Shown one piece after another: positions 49,529 through 61,006 of a stretch of 64,000 nt of DNA. The stretch covers positions 203,329 to 267,328 of the forward strand of contig VXBP01003693.1 in NCBI GenBank assembly GCA_013400115.1. Reading direction: 5' to 3'. The notes beneath the pieces are model-generated. The model was not told where the DNA came from. It did no database searches and saw nothing but the letters and a program-made list of their open reading frames with translations. Made by a program: the position numbers and the translations under genes. This DNA comes from Rhinopomastus cyanomelas (taxonomy: Eukaryota > Chordata > Aves > Bucerotiformes > Rhinopomastidae). How positions within the stretch are numbered: the first letter of the stretch is position 1; every line of letters begins with the position of its first letter.

Positions 49529-49907
49529 CACGGCCACTCGCACTCACAGGGTGAGGACTTGAAAGCACTTCTGAGTCCTGCAGCCTGGATGGCTCCTCTG
49601 CTACTTTCTGTGCCCAGAAAAATGGCATTTTTCTTGACTTGTGGTTTCAAGGAATGGCTCCCTGGAAGCACGTGCCGGGCTGTCACTCGCAGAATAAGCA
49701 CTGGTTATGTTTAATATCCACGTCCCGCGCTTTTGACCGGGTACAAGAAGCAAAGTTACTTACACAGCAGTGATGCTTGAAAACAGCTGCTGTTTCAGGG
49801 GCAATACATGGGTCGGTGTTTCCAGAGGTGTACTTAAAACACAGAGAAACTACCACGGCTGTCATGAGGCACATCACTGCCACAGAAAGCTCAGTCAGCA
49901 AAGTTTT
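49529..49907. other. Single-copy DNA with one exon candidate
   Basis: A minus-strand open segment, hydrophobic then cysteine-bearing, ends at a GTAAGT donor at 49764; see findings. Confidence 0.4.
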
Positions 49908-50013
49908 GAGAGATATGTTCCTGTGTGACTCGGTCTGGGTGATCCTGCTGTGGCAGGGGGATTGGGCTAGATGATCCTTCGAGGTCCCTTCCAATCCCTA
50001 ATGATTCTATGAT
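49908..50013 (+). mobile_element. CR1 3' end fragment
   Basis: From GATATGTTCCTGTGTGAC to ATTCTATGATG. The UTR carries GGATTGGGCTAGATGATCC, two changes from the common form. Confidence 0.93.
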
Positions 50014-52439
50014 GTCTTAGTGGGAAGTGAGGAAGCACCTCCTTTACTGTAAACCCTGTGAGAGGTGGAGAAGCCTCCTGCTCTTCGTGGTAAACGCCTT
50101 AGGACAAAAAGGCTTAGGATGTACAGGGAGGCGTCACTTCTGTCATCCTCCCGTCCTGAATCCTGGCAACAAAAATTCTAAGCCACCCCATACTTTTTGG
50201 ATTACTCTAAACCCCATCGCAGTGCTTTGCTTAAAGCACTTTATTTTGAATAGGAATAGCTCCGTGAAAGGACTCCGATACGGGCTGAAACTGAATCGGT
50301 TTCAGGGCAATGCAGCTGGAAGCCGGCTAATTTAAAAGCTTCCCAGGCAGAGCAGCACAGGCAGCTATTCTGCAGCCTCCCTCCGCCCCCAGCTAGAGTG
50401 CACCAGGGCTGCCGACATCCCTTAACCCTTGCGCTGCTTCGCCAGCAAGGCTCAGGGGAAGAGGAAAGCAAGAAGAAAGCGTGCCTTCTTCCAAAGTGAC
50501 CCCTGCAGAGCATGCACTTTGCATCTGCTCGGGGGGATAGTGTGGAGGGTTTGTTTGGCCTCCCCAGCCCTCATACCCTGACTTGCAATACCAGTTTACA
50601 TCCTGGGGTGCAAGCTGGGGCTGTTTCTGTCACGGGTCCTTCCTTTCAGTCCCAGTACAGCCAACAGGTCTCATAGAGCCTTTTGTAACACCTCTCATTC
50701 CCACCTGCTCTGCATGTGAGGTGCTCTTCTTGTGCAGGTGTACAGCTGAGCCTCGCGTGCATAGGGTCAGGATGGGACTGCACTTCAAGGAGCATTTCAG
50801 CTGCTCACTGAAGATTAGAAATACAGACACAGGGTGAATTTTGTCTGGGAGCAAACACAACTCACGGTGTAGTGTTTGGGAGAGGGGAACTTCCAGTGAG
50901 GCTATGGAGCAGTGCATCCTTCCCTTTACACAGAAACTTTTGGTTTTGAATTAACAAGGCGAGGGACTTGATTAATCTGAGCCTAACAAGACTGCGGAAC
51001 AGCAGGGGTTTGTTTTGCTTTTCCAAGGTTTTCATCACATCTGATTTGTATTTCCAAATTTTCCACTCTTTTTACCACCTTCAAACTGGTTAGAACCTAC
51101 GTGGCTAACAAGTCTGCTGCTCGCCATTAACTCTTCCAGGATGCAGGGTGTTGGCACATCTGTGCAGAAGATAGAACAGAGCCTCTTTTTGGTGTCTTCA
51201 ATGGCTCTAAGCCTGCAGGAGGGTTTAGTTGCCACAGGTCAGGCACTTCCCTAATCCTTCACCCCTTCCAGCAACTCAAATTTTTTGACCCTGGAGCAAT
51301 AATCACTTAATTGGACAGGAGAACCTCGGCTGTTTCTGTTTGTGTCCTGGTTTATCAACACTAACTAGTGCTCCTGAGGAGTTACTGCATGTCTGTGGAT
51401 CAGTTCCTGCCAAGAACCCCGTTCTGGAGCAGAGTTGGGACGGGTAGACAGGGATTCCCAGTGATTCAACCACCCCAGCATAATCCAGCTGAAGCAACAC
51501 GAACGAGCCTTCAGATACCACCACGGTCCTGACAGCTCAGACGTTCCTACGAAAGACTTTTCAATCTCAACCCCTCAAAAGCTGCGATTTTGCCCCTGGA
51601 AGTCACCGTTCGCATGAATGAGCAAACTCAAGTTAATCATTGGTGAGATTCAATGGTTTTTTTAAAGACACTGCAGTCTGTTTTTCCCTAAAAACAGCAA
51701 AAGTAGAGAAAACAACAGATGACCAGGTGATTCCGTGCTGTGTTGGGTGACACACTTACAGTGACTTCTAGAAGTATTTGTCTATTGTTTGACTTTGCTA
51801 GCAGAGAGAAGCCCAGGTTCAGGACTGACTGTCCTGACAGTGTTAGTGGACTTTTCCACAGAGGGTTGTAATTAACAGCTGGGTGAAAGATGACAGCAGT
51901 AGGGACAAGGCTGACTTCAAAGTTACAGCAGTTACATGATCTGTTTTGAATCTGCTTTTATACCGAAATATTTTGACTGATGTGTCTGCATACACCTGTC
52001 CACATTAGTAAGTGTCAGGATTCACTGGCATAAGATATATTTGGGTGAATAACAACATATTACTGTCCCACACACCCAAATACCAGCGCTGCTAGTTTCC
52101 TATGTGATGCTTTGTATTATCATGTTTTCATTGCCCTCTGAAATGAGACTTTCAGTCTCTGTTACCTTTTGCAAATGAGCTCACACAGAAGCATGCAAAG
52201 TTAAAAAATATTTGCATAATTAATGTGTTGTGAAGGATGGAGAAACTAAGAGCCACACTAGACTTGAAAAAAGGGGGAAAATAAATTGTATTGTTGATAC
52301 CCCCCAACACCTCTTGCTGTTTAGTAAGAGGCAGAATTTATTTGACAGATGAATGATTCTGGTGTATCCTTAGGGTGAGGTCACACACTCTTATGATTGA
52401 GAATATTGGGAGACCAACCTAGAAATTACGCTGCCATCA
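50014..52439. other. Single-copy DNA
   Basis: Moderately GC-rich at 50340-50480. No gene recognised. Confidence 0.45.
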
Positions 52440-52898
52440 GGGAGTCCAGCGTAGGGCAACAAAGATGATGAAGGAGGTGCAGCAACTCCGTTATGAGGAA
52501 AGGCTGAGGGAGCTGGGTCTCTTTAGCTTGGAGGAGACTGAGGGGTGACCTCATTAATATCTATAAATATGTGAAGGGTGGGTGTTAGGAGGAGGGAGCC
52601 AGGCTCTTCTCAGTGTCATCTAGTGATAGGACAGGGGGCAATGGTTGTAAGCTGGAACACAGAACGTTCCACGTCAACCTGAGAAGGAACTTCTTCACGG
52701 TGAGAGTGACGGAGCACTGGAACAGGCTGCCCAGGGGGGTTGTGGAGTCTCCTTCTCTGGAGATGTTTGAGACCCACCTGGATGTGTTCCTGTGTGACTT
52801 GGTCTAGGTGATCCTGCTGTGTCAGGGGGACTGGACTAGATGATCTTTCAAGGTCCCTTCCAATCCCTAACGATTCCATGATTCCATGATTCTGTGAT
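52440..52898 (+). mobile_element. CR1, last ~150 codons with one frame change
   Basis: Codons for [25 protein letters not shown], a one-base slip at GGAGGAGACTGAGGGG, then [19 protein letters not shown] and [11 protein letters not shown], the UTR, and three tail units of the form ATTCCATG or ATTCTGTG. Confidence 0.95.
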
Positions 52899-54523
52899 CA
52901 GAAGAGTGATCCTGCCCTCCTTCACCAAATAGCCTTTTACTTCCATTAATGGTTGCAGAGACATTGGGAGCATGTCCCTTGAGAAGGAGCTGGTGAGAAG
53001 CAGGTAGGAGTTTGTGGAGAGAAGGGAATGTGGCTCAGTCCATGTGCCAGCACTCCACAGTTCCACCAGTGGTGAGACCTCACGATAGCTCCCAGCCTAA
53101 CCACGATTGGTTGCAACTCCTGCTCCAGTTCCACCTCTCTTTGCTTTGTTTCCACTGGGTTTCCACTTCATTTCTGTTGTTACCTCACTTTCAGAAGGAA
53201 AGGCTGTTCCTGCTGCCAGAGTTGCTGTATTTACCTTCTGCACTGCTCACCTGCCGTAGAAATGAGGAGAATCCGAGCATCTCCTGCAAAGGGGCCAGTT
53301 TTGAAACAGGCCAAGCTCACCTCAGCCCAGATACTCCCTCAAGAGTGAGCGCTGCAGCTTTAAGACTATCCTCCCAGATCCACATCACACCCACATATTT
53401 GTCCTCTCTTTGCACAGCCAGTGCCAAGCGGTGACATCTACCATAGTCTCTGGGACAGGCTGGTCTCTGCGCGGAGGAAAAAGGGGGGGAGAGGGAGGGG
53501 GGCAGCCGGGGAGAGCACAAATCCCGCTGTGTTCCAGGAGGATGAGTCACTTCCTCGCACCAGCTCTGTGATGCTTTATTTATTGCTGATCCACTGATAC
53601 GAAGCCCGAGCAGCCTCGTCCCTCGTCAGCGTCCCCGGGCTCGCAGCCGGCCACCCCATTAATCACGCGGGGCCGTTGGGGAGTCCTGCCCGCCAGTGGC
53701 CTTTAGCTGTCTCCAGTTCAATGAAATTACTTTGTGTGAAGACTTGTTTTATGAGAGATTGGTTTATTTGTAACTAAACGACTTCCTCCGTTATTTGATA
53801 AGCTCAAATATTTGCTACTGATAGTCAGAGAGTATCACATTTATTATCCCCTTTCAGGCATTGCTTAACTCCTTCCTATCAGGCTCCTTTAACCCCTTGG
53901 AGGACAGCCTAAGGAAAGGCAGGAAAGCTTTTCTTCCTCTTCGGCGTGTTTTGGAAAGAAATGGGGGTTATCCTGGGGAGGATGTGGCTGGATTAAATCA
54001 AATTACAGTCTTTCCTTATAGGTTTGACATAACATTCAGCAGGGCTGACTCACATTAGACATTCAGAACTAAAGGAAAAGTGAGCAGTGCCTTTTCTTCC
54101 TTCATACATGGTAACACTTCAAGGTTGAACTAAATGGCTGCTTGTGGAGGTGAAGCACCATGGCCTCGAGGATGGGGGATCTGCTGTCTTGCCCCCAGTG
54201 GCTGTGTCATCTGTAACCCATTTGTGCCTCAGTTTGTGTTTTATTAACTATGACTGGAAAACAGACTTCCTTAGCCTTTGAAAGACACCTGATGTCTTTG
54301 GAAATATAAAAACCCATACAGCTGCAAGACCTAAGAAATACTTGTCTTATAACTTGGTTCCCTACACTCTCAGATTTTAGGCTTGTCTCTTTTTTTCATG
54401 CTCCAGCACTAAATCACAGTTTGAATAGAAAAAGGTGCTGACATGTGCCAGGAAGAGGAAAGTGATTAGCTGTATGAAAGTGATCTTGAGGAACCTCACC
54501 TACAGACCCTGGTTTTGCAGTAC
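52899..54523. other. Single-copy DNA around a CpG-rich patch
   Basis: Apart from the patch at 53440-53710, no gene or mobile element is recognised. Confidence 0.45.
53440..53710. promoter_or_regulatory. CpG-rich patch with AP-1 site and G-quadruplex motif
   Basis: I count about 17 CpGs in roughly 250 bases, against a strongly CpG-depleted background. It contains four G-runs fitting a G-quadruplex (53483-53512), a consensus AP-1 site TGAGTCA (53543-53549) followed by an ETS-like CTTCCT, and ATTAATCACGCGG near 53660. It could be a small CpG island, an enhancer or the first exon of an unannotated transcript. No initiation codon context or splice donor clearly decides between these. Confidence 0.35.
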
Positions 54524-54674
54524 TTTTTGGAGTCTCCTTTGCTGGAGATGTTCAAGACCTGCCTGGATGTGTTCCTGTGTGACTTGGTCTGGGTGATCCT
54601 GCTGTGGCAGGGGGATTGGACTAGATGATCTCTCGAGGTCCCTTCCAATCCCTAATGATTCTATGATTCTATGA
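54524..54674 (+). mobile_element. CR1 3' end
   Basis: From TTTTGGAGTCTCC (VESP codons) through [17 protein letters not shown] and two octamers. Close to the common young sequence. Confidence 0.94.
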
Positions 54675-54964
54675 TACTGCTTCTAGAAAACTTTGCTAGG
54701 TGTTCAGTGTTCCAGTAGACACGTGCTGTGGGTAGTGCTGCCTTGCCCAGCCTGTCTGCCACCTCCTGTCTGCCAGCACCACAGATTTCTACATCACTAT
54801 GCACAGCAGCTAAAAATTAGGACAGGGAAAGAAATGGAGAAACAACCACTCTGTCAATAAAGATGAGTAGGAGTTTGATGTCTGGGGTTGTGAGATGGTT
54901 GGTTGGTGCTTCCGTAGCGTCACAGTTTCAAGACCTTGGGATACCAACTAAGCCAAGTGGACAC

Positions 54965-55048
54965 CTATGGATGAGATTCACCTGAGGGTGCTGAAGGAGC
55001 TGATGGTGCAACTTGCCAGCCTCTTTCCATCATTTATCATCATTTATT
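54965..55048 (+). mobile_element. Isolated internal CR1 reverse-transcriptase fragment
   Basis: ATGGATGAGATTCACCTG begins a frame MDEIHLRVLKELMVQLASLF that resembles the CR1 segment DEIHPRVLKELA. Homology ends about 80 bases later and no 3' part follows. Confidence 0.65.
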
Positions 55049-56741
55049 TTCATTCTAGAGAATCATCAGTAGTCTCAAATGAGGATGGTGTTGTTCCAGC
55101 ACTGCTCATGTGTTCTGCACAGTCTTCAAGGCACTTGGTATTGAAGCCAGCAGGCACTGGAGAAGGGCTTTGGGCTGGGAAAACAGCGATGTGCCCAGAC
55201 CTTGTGGTGTCTTTGAATGCAGGAAGAGCTTGCTGTACTTGTGCTTGTCAGGGGCTGCAGTGCTCACAGCACAGCACAATAAATCCTATCTGAAATTAAA
55301 GGATCTGCTCTTATTTTCATAAAACATGAAAAAAGAGAAAGGGCTGCTCACTGAGAACGAAGTGAGATTAGTCAGAAACCTCCCTCACGTGGAGGAAGCA
55401 TGATTCTTCTGTAAAATCTGGCTCAAGCAGCCTTCGATAAAAACAGGTCTCCTTCCCACCACAGGTAATATCTACCCGAGCAGGACTATCCTCTACCTGA
55501 ATTTGATTTTCTGGAATCATTCCACAATGTGGACAGGAGTGATTTTGCGCATGTTTTTTCAAGCATAAGAATGTTGAGATGGATCTTTTGATCTTGCGGA
55601 AGCATTATTGTCCCTCAAAGTTCAGATAAATTAGTTGTTTCTCTCTGAATAAAAAGTTGTTGAGGGGAAAGGCATGCTCAGTGAGTGGGGTAGGAAGGAA
55701 CTAATGGCTTGTTCTTGCTGTGACAGACATACAGACGTGGGAATCATTCACACGCTTCCAGTCAGGCGCAGCAAGCTCGCTGCTCACGGCTGGGTGTCGG
55801 CTGTGAAGGGGGACATTAAGCCTATCAGAAACTATAATGATGCTGACGCTGTCTTCTTAGTGCTGTGGCCTCCCAGAGCCTCCCCAGGCCTTTTGCAGGT
55901 GGCTAAGTTGATTTCTAACCAAGAGCCTGCTGGTGAGAGTCCAAACTCTTTCAGCTGAAACCCTGGAAGACAGGGATTGAAAACTGAGCCCGAGGAGAAT
56001 GACAGTTCAATAAGTGTGTGTTTGTCTTGGACTTCGACACGAAGACGTGGCTATTACAGATGCTGCTGAATTCTTAAGGCCATGGGATGACTTTGGAGAT
56101 ACAGGAGGAGAAACTTTTGACTGTGTTTTCTGTACCAGGATCTCACAAAGACAGCCTTCCTCTTTGACGTATGAGCCTTCAATAAATGCTTAAGTTGGAC
56201 TCTTAAGCTATAAGTATCTATGTGTAAATTAGATATTCTTTAGCTAATTACAGTTTTAAAAGCAGATGTGTGTTGTCACCATGTCTCAGATAACTGGTGA
56301 AGTCCTTTTTGCTGTAAGTGTCGAGGCACAAGCGAATTATAATGCAGAACACAGCATCATCTCATCATGTATCATAGAACACAATCATTTTCAAAACTTA
56401 CATGCAAATTGAAGTGCATTTTGTTCTGCTGCAGAGAAACCTTGCTGTCTTAAAACACCTGGGTTCCTCAGGCAGCAACTGTCTGATGTGCAGACATTTA
56501 ATTCAGTGAGAGCGTCAGCTTGGGAGAGAGTTTATGATCTGGGCTTCGTGAAAGAATTAGGTTATTGCAAAGAAATTAATCTTTCTTTGACCACAGCAAA
56601 AACACTTCACTAAGTATCTCATGTTTCTTATTGCAGTGATTAAAATAATCCTCTGCATGCTTCTTCCACATACCTTCTGCATTCATCATTTATTGAATGG
56701 GGACTGACTTACACCTTCAAAACATGTGAATGTAATTTGTG
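55049..56741. other. Single-copy DNA
   Basis: Nothing recognised. Confidence 0.5.
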
Positions 56742-57036
56742 GGGCAGATCTCAGTGTCATCTAGTGATAAGACGAGGGGCAATGGGTGTGAGCTGGAGCA
56801 TAGCAGGTTTTATAGAAATATGAGAAGGGATGACTTCCCAGTGAGGGTGACAGAGCACTGGAACAGACTGCCTGGGGGGTTGTGGAGTCTCCTTCTCTGG
56901 AGATGTTTAAAACCCACCTGGTTGTGTTCCTGTGCGACTTGGTCTAGGTGATCCTGCTGTGGCAGGGGGATTGAAATAGCCGATCTTTCGACGTCCCTTC
57001 CAATCCCTCATTCTATGATTCTGTGTGATTCTGTGA
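56742..57036 (+). mobile_element. CR1 3' end with ~65 codons
   Basis: [20 protein letters not shown], then [18 protein letters not shown], a one-base loss in CTGGGGGGTTGTGG, UTR (GATTGAAATAGCCGATC is changed), and an irregular tail. Confidence 0.93.
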
Positions 57037-58490
57037 AAAAAAATCCACGTGCAGACCTGTGGCCAAAAGGCTAAATGAATTCTGTTCCAGAAAACAGTCT
57101 GGGTAAATCCCGGTTGCCTGTCTGGTGCAGGTCTGAGTGTGTGTTGTTTGTGCACTCACATGGATTTGAAATGACTTCTCTCAGCTTGTGAATACCACTG
57201 ACAGGTTATTCATTACCTTACAGCTACTTTTTTCCTTCACCACCATTATCTGATAGTTTAAAAAAAAATCCAAGCACTTTTCCATCTGAGGTGTTTATCT
57301 CTCTGCCTGTTTCTAAAGAACACAGGCTTAGCCTTTGTTTTGGTGGTGTGAACAGAGCAAGTTCTTCTAGCTGCATCTGATTCTCAGGGAGAAATACTTT
57401 CAGCTGACCCTCTCTGCTCAGCAAACTTGCATCCTCGCAGGCTTAAGTGCTCGTTTGTACTTCCTCATCTTCTCTACTTGTCTTGGAACTATTCTTTTAC
57501 AATAAAAAACATGCGATAGGCAGTGGTGCAGAGGCTTCTCTGCAGATGGTGAAGACCAACAGTCTACTGCCAAGAAGACGTGGCTTAACCTGTTAGCCAC
57601 TTGTGTTCAGCATCTGTGCAGACACCACTACTTTGATTTACTGCAGGAGACAATTGGTTGAACTCAAATATTTGGCCACCCCAGACTCGAATGTCTTTGG
57701 GTCCTGTTGCACAGCTGCAGCTTTGACTCCTGAACCAAACCAATATTTTATGCTCTAGTTCCCAGCACGTGGGTCTTTATCACAAGTTTTATCTCTTGTG
57801 TGTCTGGCAGTGTCTGACAGTACTTCATTCCTCACAGCTGTGTTGTGTGTTCTTCCTTCTACATTACTGGTGGAGGATTGTTCACTGTTGTTTAGCTCTG
57901 TCTAGATCTAAAACTCTCTTTTGAGGATGGAGATCCTAAAGCATCATTCCTGACCCGGATTGCACCAACACTGTCCTGTCTTTCATGCTTACTAAATCCA
58001 GTTCTGCTGTGTTTTCACACTGTCAGAAGAACTGTTTGTCACTGAACCACACGGGAAATTAATATTGTTAGCAACTGGTAGTCTAGGTGCTGTCTGAGGC
58101 TATCTAGGAAAATAGGAGAGTTCAGAGTCCACAGGGTGGCCGTGTGTTCTGTTGACATTTATTTCAGCTTGAATGGCATTTATTTCAGCTTAAATAGGTT
58201 GTGAGAATTTTTTGGCAATCTGATACTACAAATCCCGTGCCAAAAATAAAAAAAGAAAGTCATAGTCTACAGGCCCTAGGCAGCAGCAAATGCACTGGAA
58301 ACCAAACATAAATATCACAAACTAAACAGAAGGAAAAGTACAACGAGCTCCTCATTTCTGTGAGGAATCACGGAAGATTAAGTGAAAGGATGAGGAAAAT
58401 GTGATTTGGCTGGGGAGATGAGATATTTAGTCACAGAAAAGATCAGCTCTAGATGTATCTTCATAAAGAAAACATCTTTCAAGACGATTT
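57037..58490. other. Single-copy DNA
   Basis: Nothing recognised. Confidence 0.5.
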
Positions 58491-58588
58491 GGATCATAGA
58501 ATCATAGAGTCATTAGGGATTGGAAGTGACCTCCAAAGATCATCTAGTCCAATCCCCCTGACACAGCAGGATCACCTAGACCAAGTCN
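58491..58588 (-). mobile_element. CR1 3' UTR ending at a one-base N
   Basis: Tail GATCATAGAATCATAGAGTC and UTR as in young copies, then CCAAGTC-N at 58588 followed by unrelated DNA. The junction may be an assembly collapse. Confidence 0.9.
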
Positions 58589-59038
58589 TAATGAAGTCCA
58601 AAGTTTGTGCAAGGGTGCAAAGATTCCAGGGCCAGATACTCTACCAAGGGCAATATTTTACACAAGATTTATCTGTGGTTTGTTTCAATGGTGGGGTTTT
58701 TTTCTTGTGTATGAACTGTGATAAAATGTAAAGGACTTAAACTTTTACATTGGGATTTGTCACCACTGCATCCACTTTCCACAGTGGAAAGACTTCTTAT
58801 TCCTTATAGCACTGCCATGGGAAGACCTGTTTTCATGTCTTAATGTAGGATTCATTGCAGTTATGAGCCTTGCACTGTGTCAACACTGTAATGAAATTAT
58901 TCCACCCATTTTTTAAAATCATGCGTCATCATGTTGTTTCTTGAGCACTGTCTTGGTGCTGTAAATTGCTCTTGAATTAATCTACCAGTGGTTCAAGGAG
59001 AAAAAAACCAGCAGTTCTGTTAGAACCAGCTTCTTCTT

Positions 59039-59097
59039 CCATTGGAGTCAATGGGAATTCTGCCACTGACTTAAGTGGGAGAAGGATCAGACCCTTA
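59039..59097. repeat. Old dispersed motif with paired CCATTG..CAATGG arms
   Basis: CCATTGGAGTCAATGG (59039-59054) and CCACTGACTTAAGTGG (59063-59078) pair at 12 of 16 positions, followed by AAGGATCAGACCCTTA. Same general type as 6088-6134, better preserved. Confidence 0.4.
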
Positions 59098-59395
59098 GCG
59101 CTGTGTATTTGCTTTCTTTAGGCCAAAAGACACACGGACACAGAGAAGAGGCTGTTTGATGGCTGCAGCTGCAGTCAGCAAGCTAGCTGCTTGCTGGCAG
59201 TGTGGCACCTCTGATGGAGCAAAGCTCTGCAACGCTAGGGATTGCTTTGGCAGTGCCCGCGTTACAGCGCGAGTCAGAACAGCTACGGTTATGTTTTCAG
59301 ACACGCAGTGACATTGTAGCTGCTGGATGGACAAGCCACTTGGAAATACCAGATGGAAAGCCTGCATGAGTCTTGCTGGGAAGCAGCTCCTTCTT

Positions 59396-59410
59396 TATAT
59401 ATATATATAT
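59396..59410 (+). repeat. Short TA dinucleotide run
   Basis: Seven TA units, probably polymorphic. Confidence 0.85.
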
Positions 59411-59938
59411 GTATTTTGAAATTGTTCCTGAAGAACTTGCCTGAGTGACAGACAGGAAGGTGCACCTTGAGATGCAGATGTATTTCCAGGGCTCTGTCCT
59501 AGATACCCTGGGTGACCTTGAGCCAATCACTCAAAATCTCTGTGCTGCTGTCTTCTCTTTGTAAAACGTGGATCACAATTCTTCCTTTCTTCTGCCCCCA
59601 GCGTCGCCCTCTTGGCCCGTGAGCCCCCAGAGAACAGACTGCCAGTGCATGTGCTCTCACATCAGGGCCTTTGCTTTGGCTATGACCACAATGTTTAAAA
59701 TAACAAAACAATATCTACTGCTTCTTTCGAGGAGATGCCTCATTTTAAATGCATATACTGAGCCTTAAGACAGTATAATTCTTCCTTCCAGTGAAACTGT
59801 TGGTATTTGTTTGACTCACCTACCTGCCATGAGAGCCTGCAGGGCTACAACCCTCCTACTTGCCTTTCACAGCCTGTGCTTTCAGCTCCATCCTCTCCCC
59901 TACCTGGGTAGGGTGGCTGTCAACTTATGATTTACAAT

Positions 59939-59978
59939 AGGTCCGTTCCAATCCCTAATGTTTTGTGATTCTGTGTGA
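59939..59978 (+). mobile_element. CR1 tail remnant
   Basis: GTCCGTTCCAATCCCTAATG then TTTTGTGATTCTGTGTGA; only the last 40 bases of a copy. Confidence 0.8.
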
Positions 59979-60097
59979 AAAGATCTTTTCTCCAGAACTA
60001 AAGACAGAGCTGAGGTTTTGCTGTAGACGTTGCCTGGCCATGTTCCTGTATGACTTGGTCTGGGTCATCCTGCTGTGGCAGGGGGATTGGACTAGAT

Positions 60098-61006
60098 CAG
60101 GGGTCCTCAAACATTTTAAACAGGGGGCCAGTTCACTGTCCCTCAGACACTGTCAGGGGCCGGGCAATAGTTTGGAAAAAATGAACAAATTCCTATGCTC
60201 ACTGCACATATTTTATTTGTAGCAGTGAACAAAAAACAGCAAAAAGAATGCAATATTTAAAATGGAGAACAGTTGTAACCAACAAAACCAAATGATATTT
60301 CAATGTGGACTATGGGCCTGCTTTTGGCTAATGAGATGGTCAGTGTTAGGTTCCATATTTGTCACTGCTAGTCGTAGCAAGTGGTGCAAGTGTTCATCAG
60401 TTGGTCTGGGTCTGATTGGAGATTTCAGATGTTTCATTCAGGAAAAAGTCTGCTCACAGACAGAGGTGCTGCCAAAGATGGCTGTGATTTTGAGTGCATG
60501 GTTCCTGAGATTATGATATGTGTCTGAGGGGAGAGATGCACAGAAATTAGTAAGGCTGCTTGATTTGATTGCATCTTTCAGAGAGTCACAAGTCTGTACT
60601 TCGGCCAAATCCATTTGGTAAATCGGATCGACAGTTTCAATGTCAACAGAAGATGGGTTCTGGAAAAGCTGTCTGTCCGGTTCATGGAGATGAAGCTCTT
60701 TAAATCTAGTTTGAAACTCCTTTTCCAACATGTCTAGTACATCCATACATGTTGTGTTGGGGAATGCAACTGCTGGTTTGTGCTGCCTGGCTTGTCCTGC
60801 CTGGGAGCTGGAGGGAGGGAGGGAGAGATGGGGGAGCCGCCCACCTCGCTGATGCTGCCGCCCCTCTCCTCAGCCCAGCCACGCAGTCGGCAGGAAGTCA
60901 TCTGCTGCTGCTCGGTTTCCCCCCTCCCATCCCCCACTGGCGGGCAGCATTGAAGACCCTGGGGGGGGTCATATCCGGCCTGCAGGCTGGGGTTTGAGGA
61001 CCCCTG
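60098..61006 (-). mobile_element. Non-autonomous hAT DNA transposon, complete ends
   Basis: 909 bp bounded by perfect 15-bp terminal inverted repeats, CAGGGGTCCTCAAAC at 60098 and GTTTGAGGACCCCTG ending at 61006. It is flanked by identical 8-bp target duplications GACTAGAT (60090-60097 and 61007-61014). The 8-bp duplication and CAG-type ends are diagnostic of the hAT superfamily. Subterminal GGGCC/GGCCGG motifs lie inside both ends. The transposase remnant is on the minus strand, so the GC-rich end at 60750-61006 (with a G-quadruplex-like run near 60812) is the 5' end. About 150 transposase codons remain of the 500-600 usual for the superfamily, so this is an internally deleted derivative that would need enzyme from elsewhere. 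Confidence 0.95.
60300..60746 (-). pseudogene. hAT transposase C-terminal fragment
   Basis: From 60746 the minus-strand frame gives MDVLDMLEKEFQTRFKEL, a FCASLPSDTYHNLRNHALKI segment and FGSTSVCEQTFS, a close match to the FGSTxxCE dimerisation motif at the C-terminus of hAT transposases of the Charlie/ZBED group. A TGA at 60440-60438 stops the frame where family members have a sense codon. The same frame then continues with MKHLKSPIRPRPTDEHLHHL and LLRLAVTNMEPNTDHL to a second stop at 60302-60300, with no frameshift. The zinc finger and the catalytic core are absent. The frame remains open upstream of the methionine, so 60746 is only the first methionine, not a proven start. A C-to-T change in a CGA codon would explain the stop. 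Confidence 0.85.

Larger units (their letters stand above)
58589..59938. other. Single-copy DNA
   Basis: Includes the old inverted motif at 59039 and a short TA run. No gene recognised. Confidence 0.5.

Noticed and set aside
51343..51353. TGTCCTGGTTT, the start of a common avian LTR
   Set aside because: The following sequence does not continue as an LTR; an 11-base match is chance.
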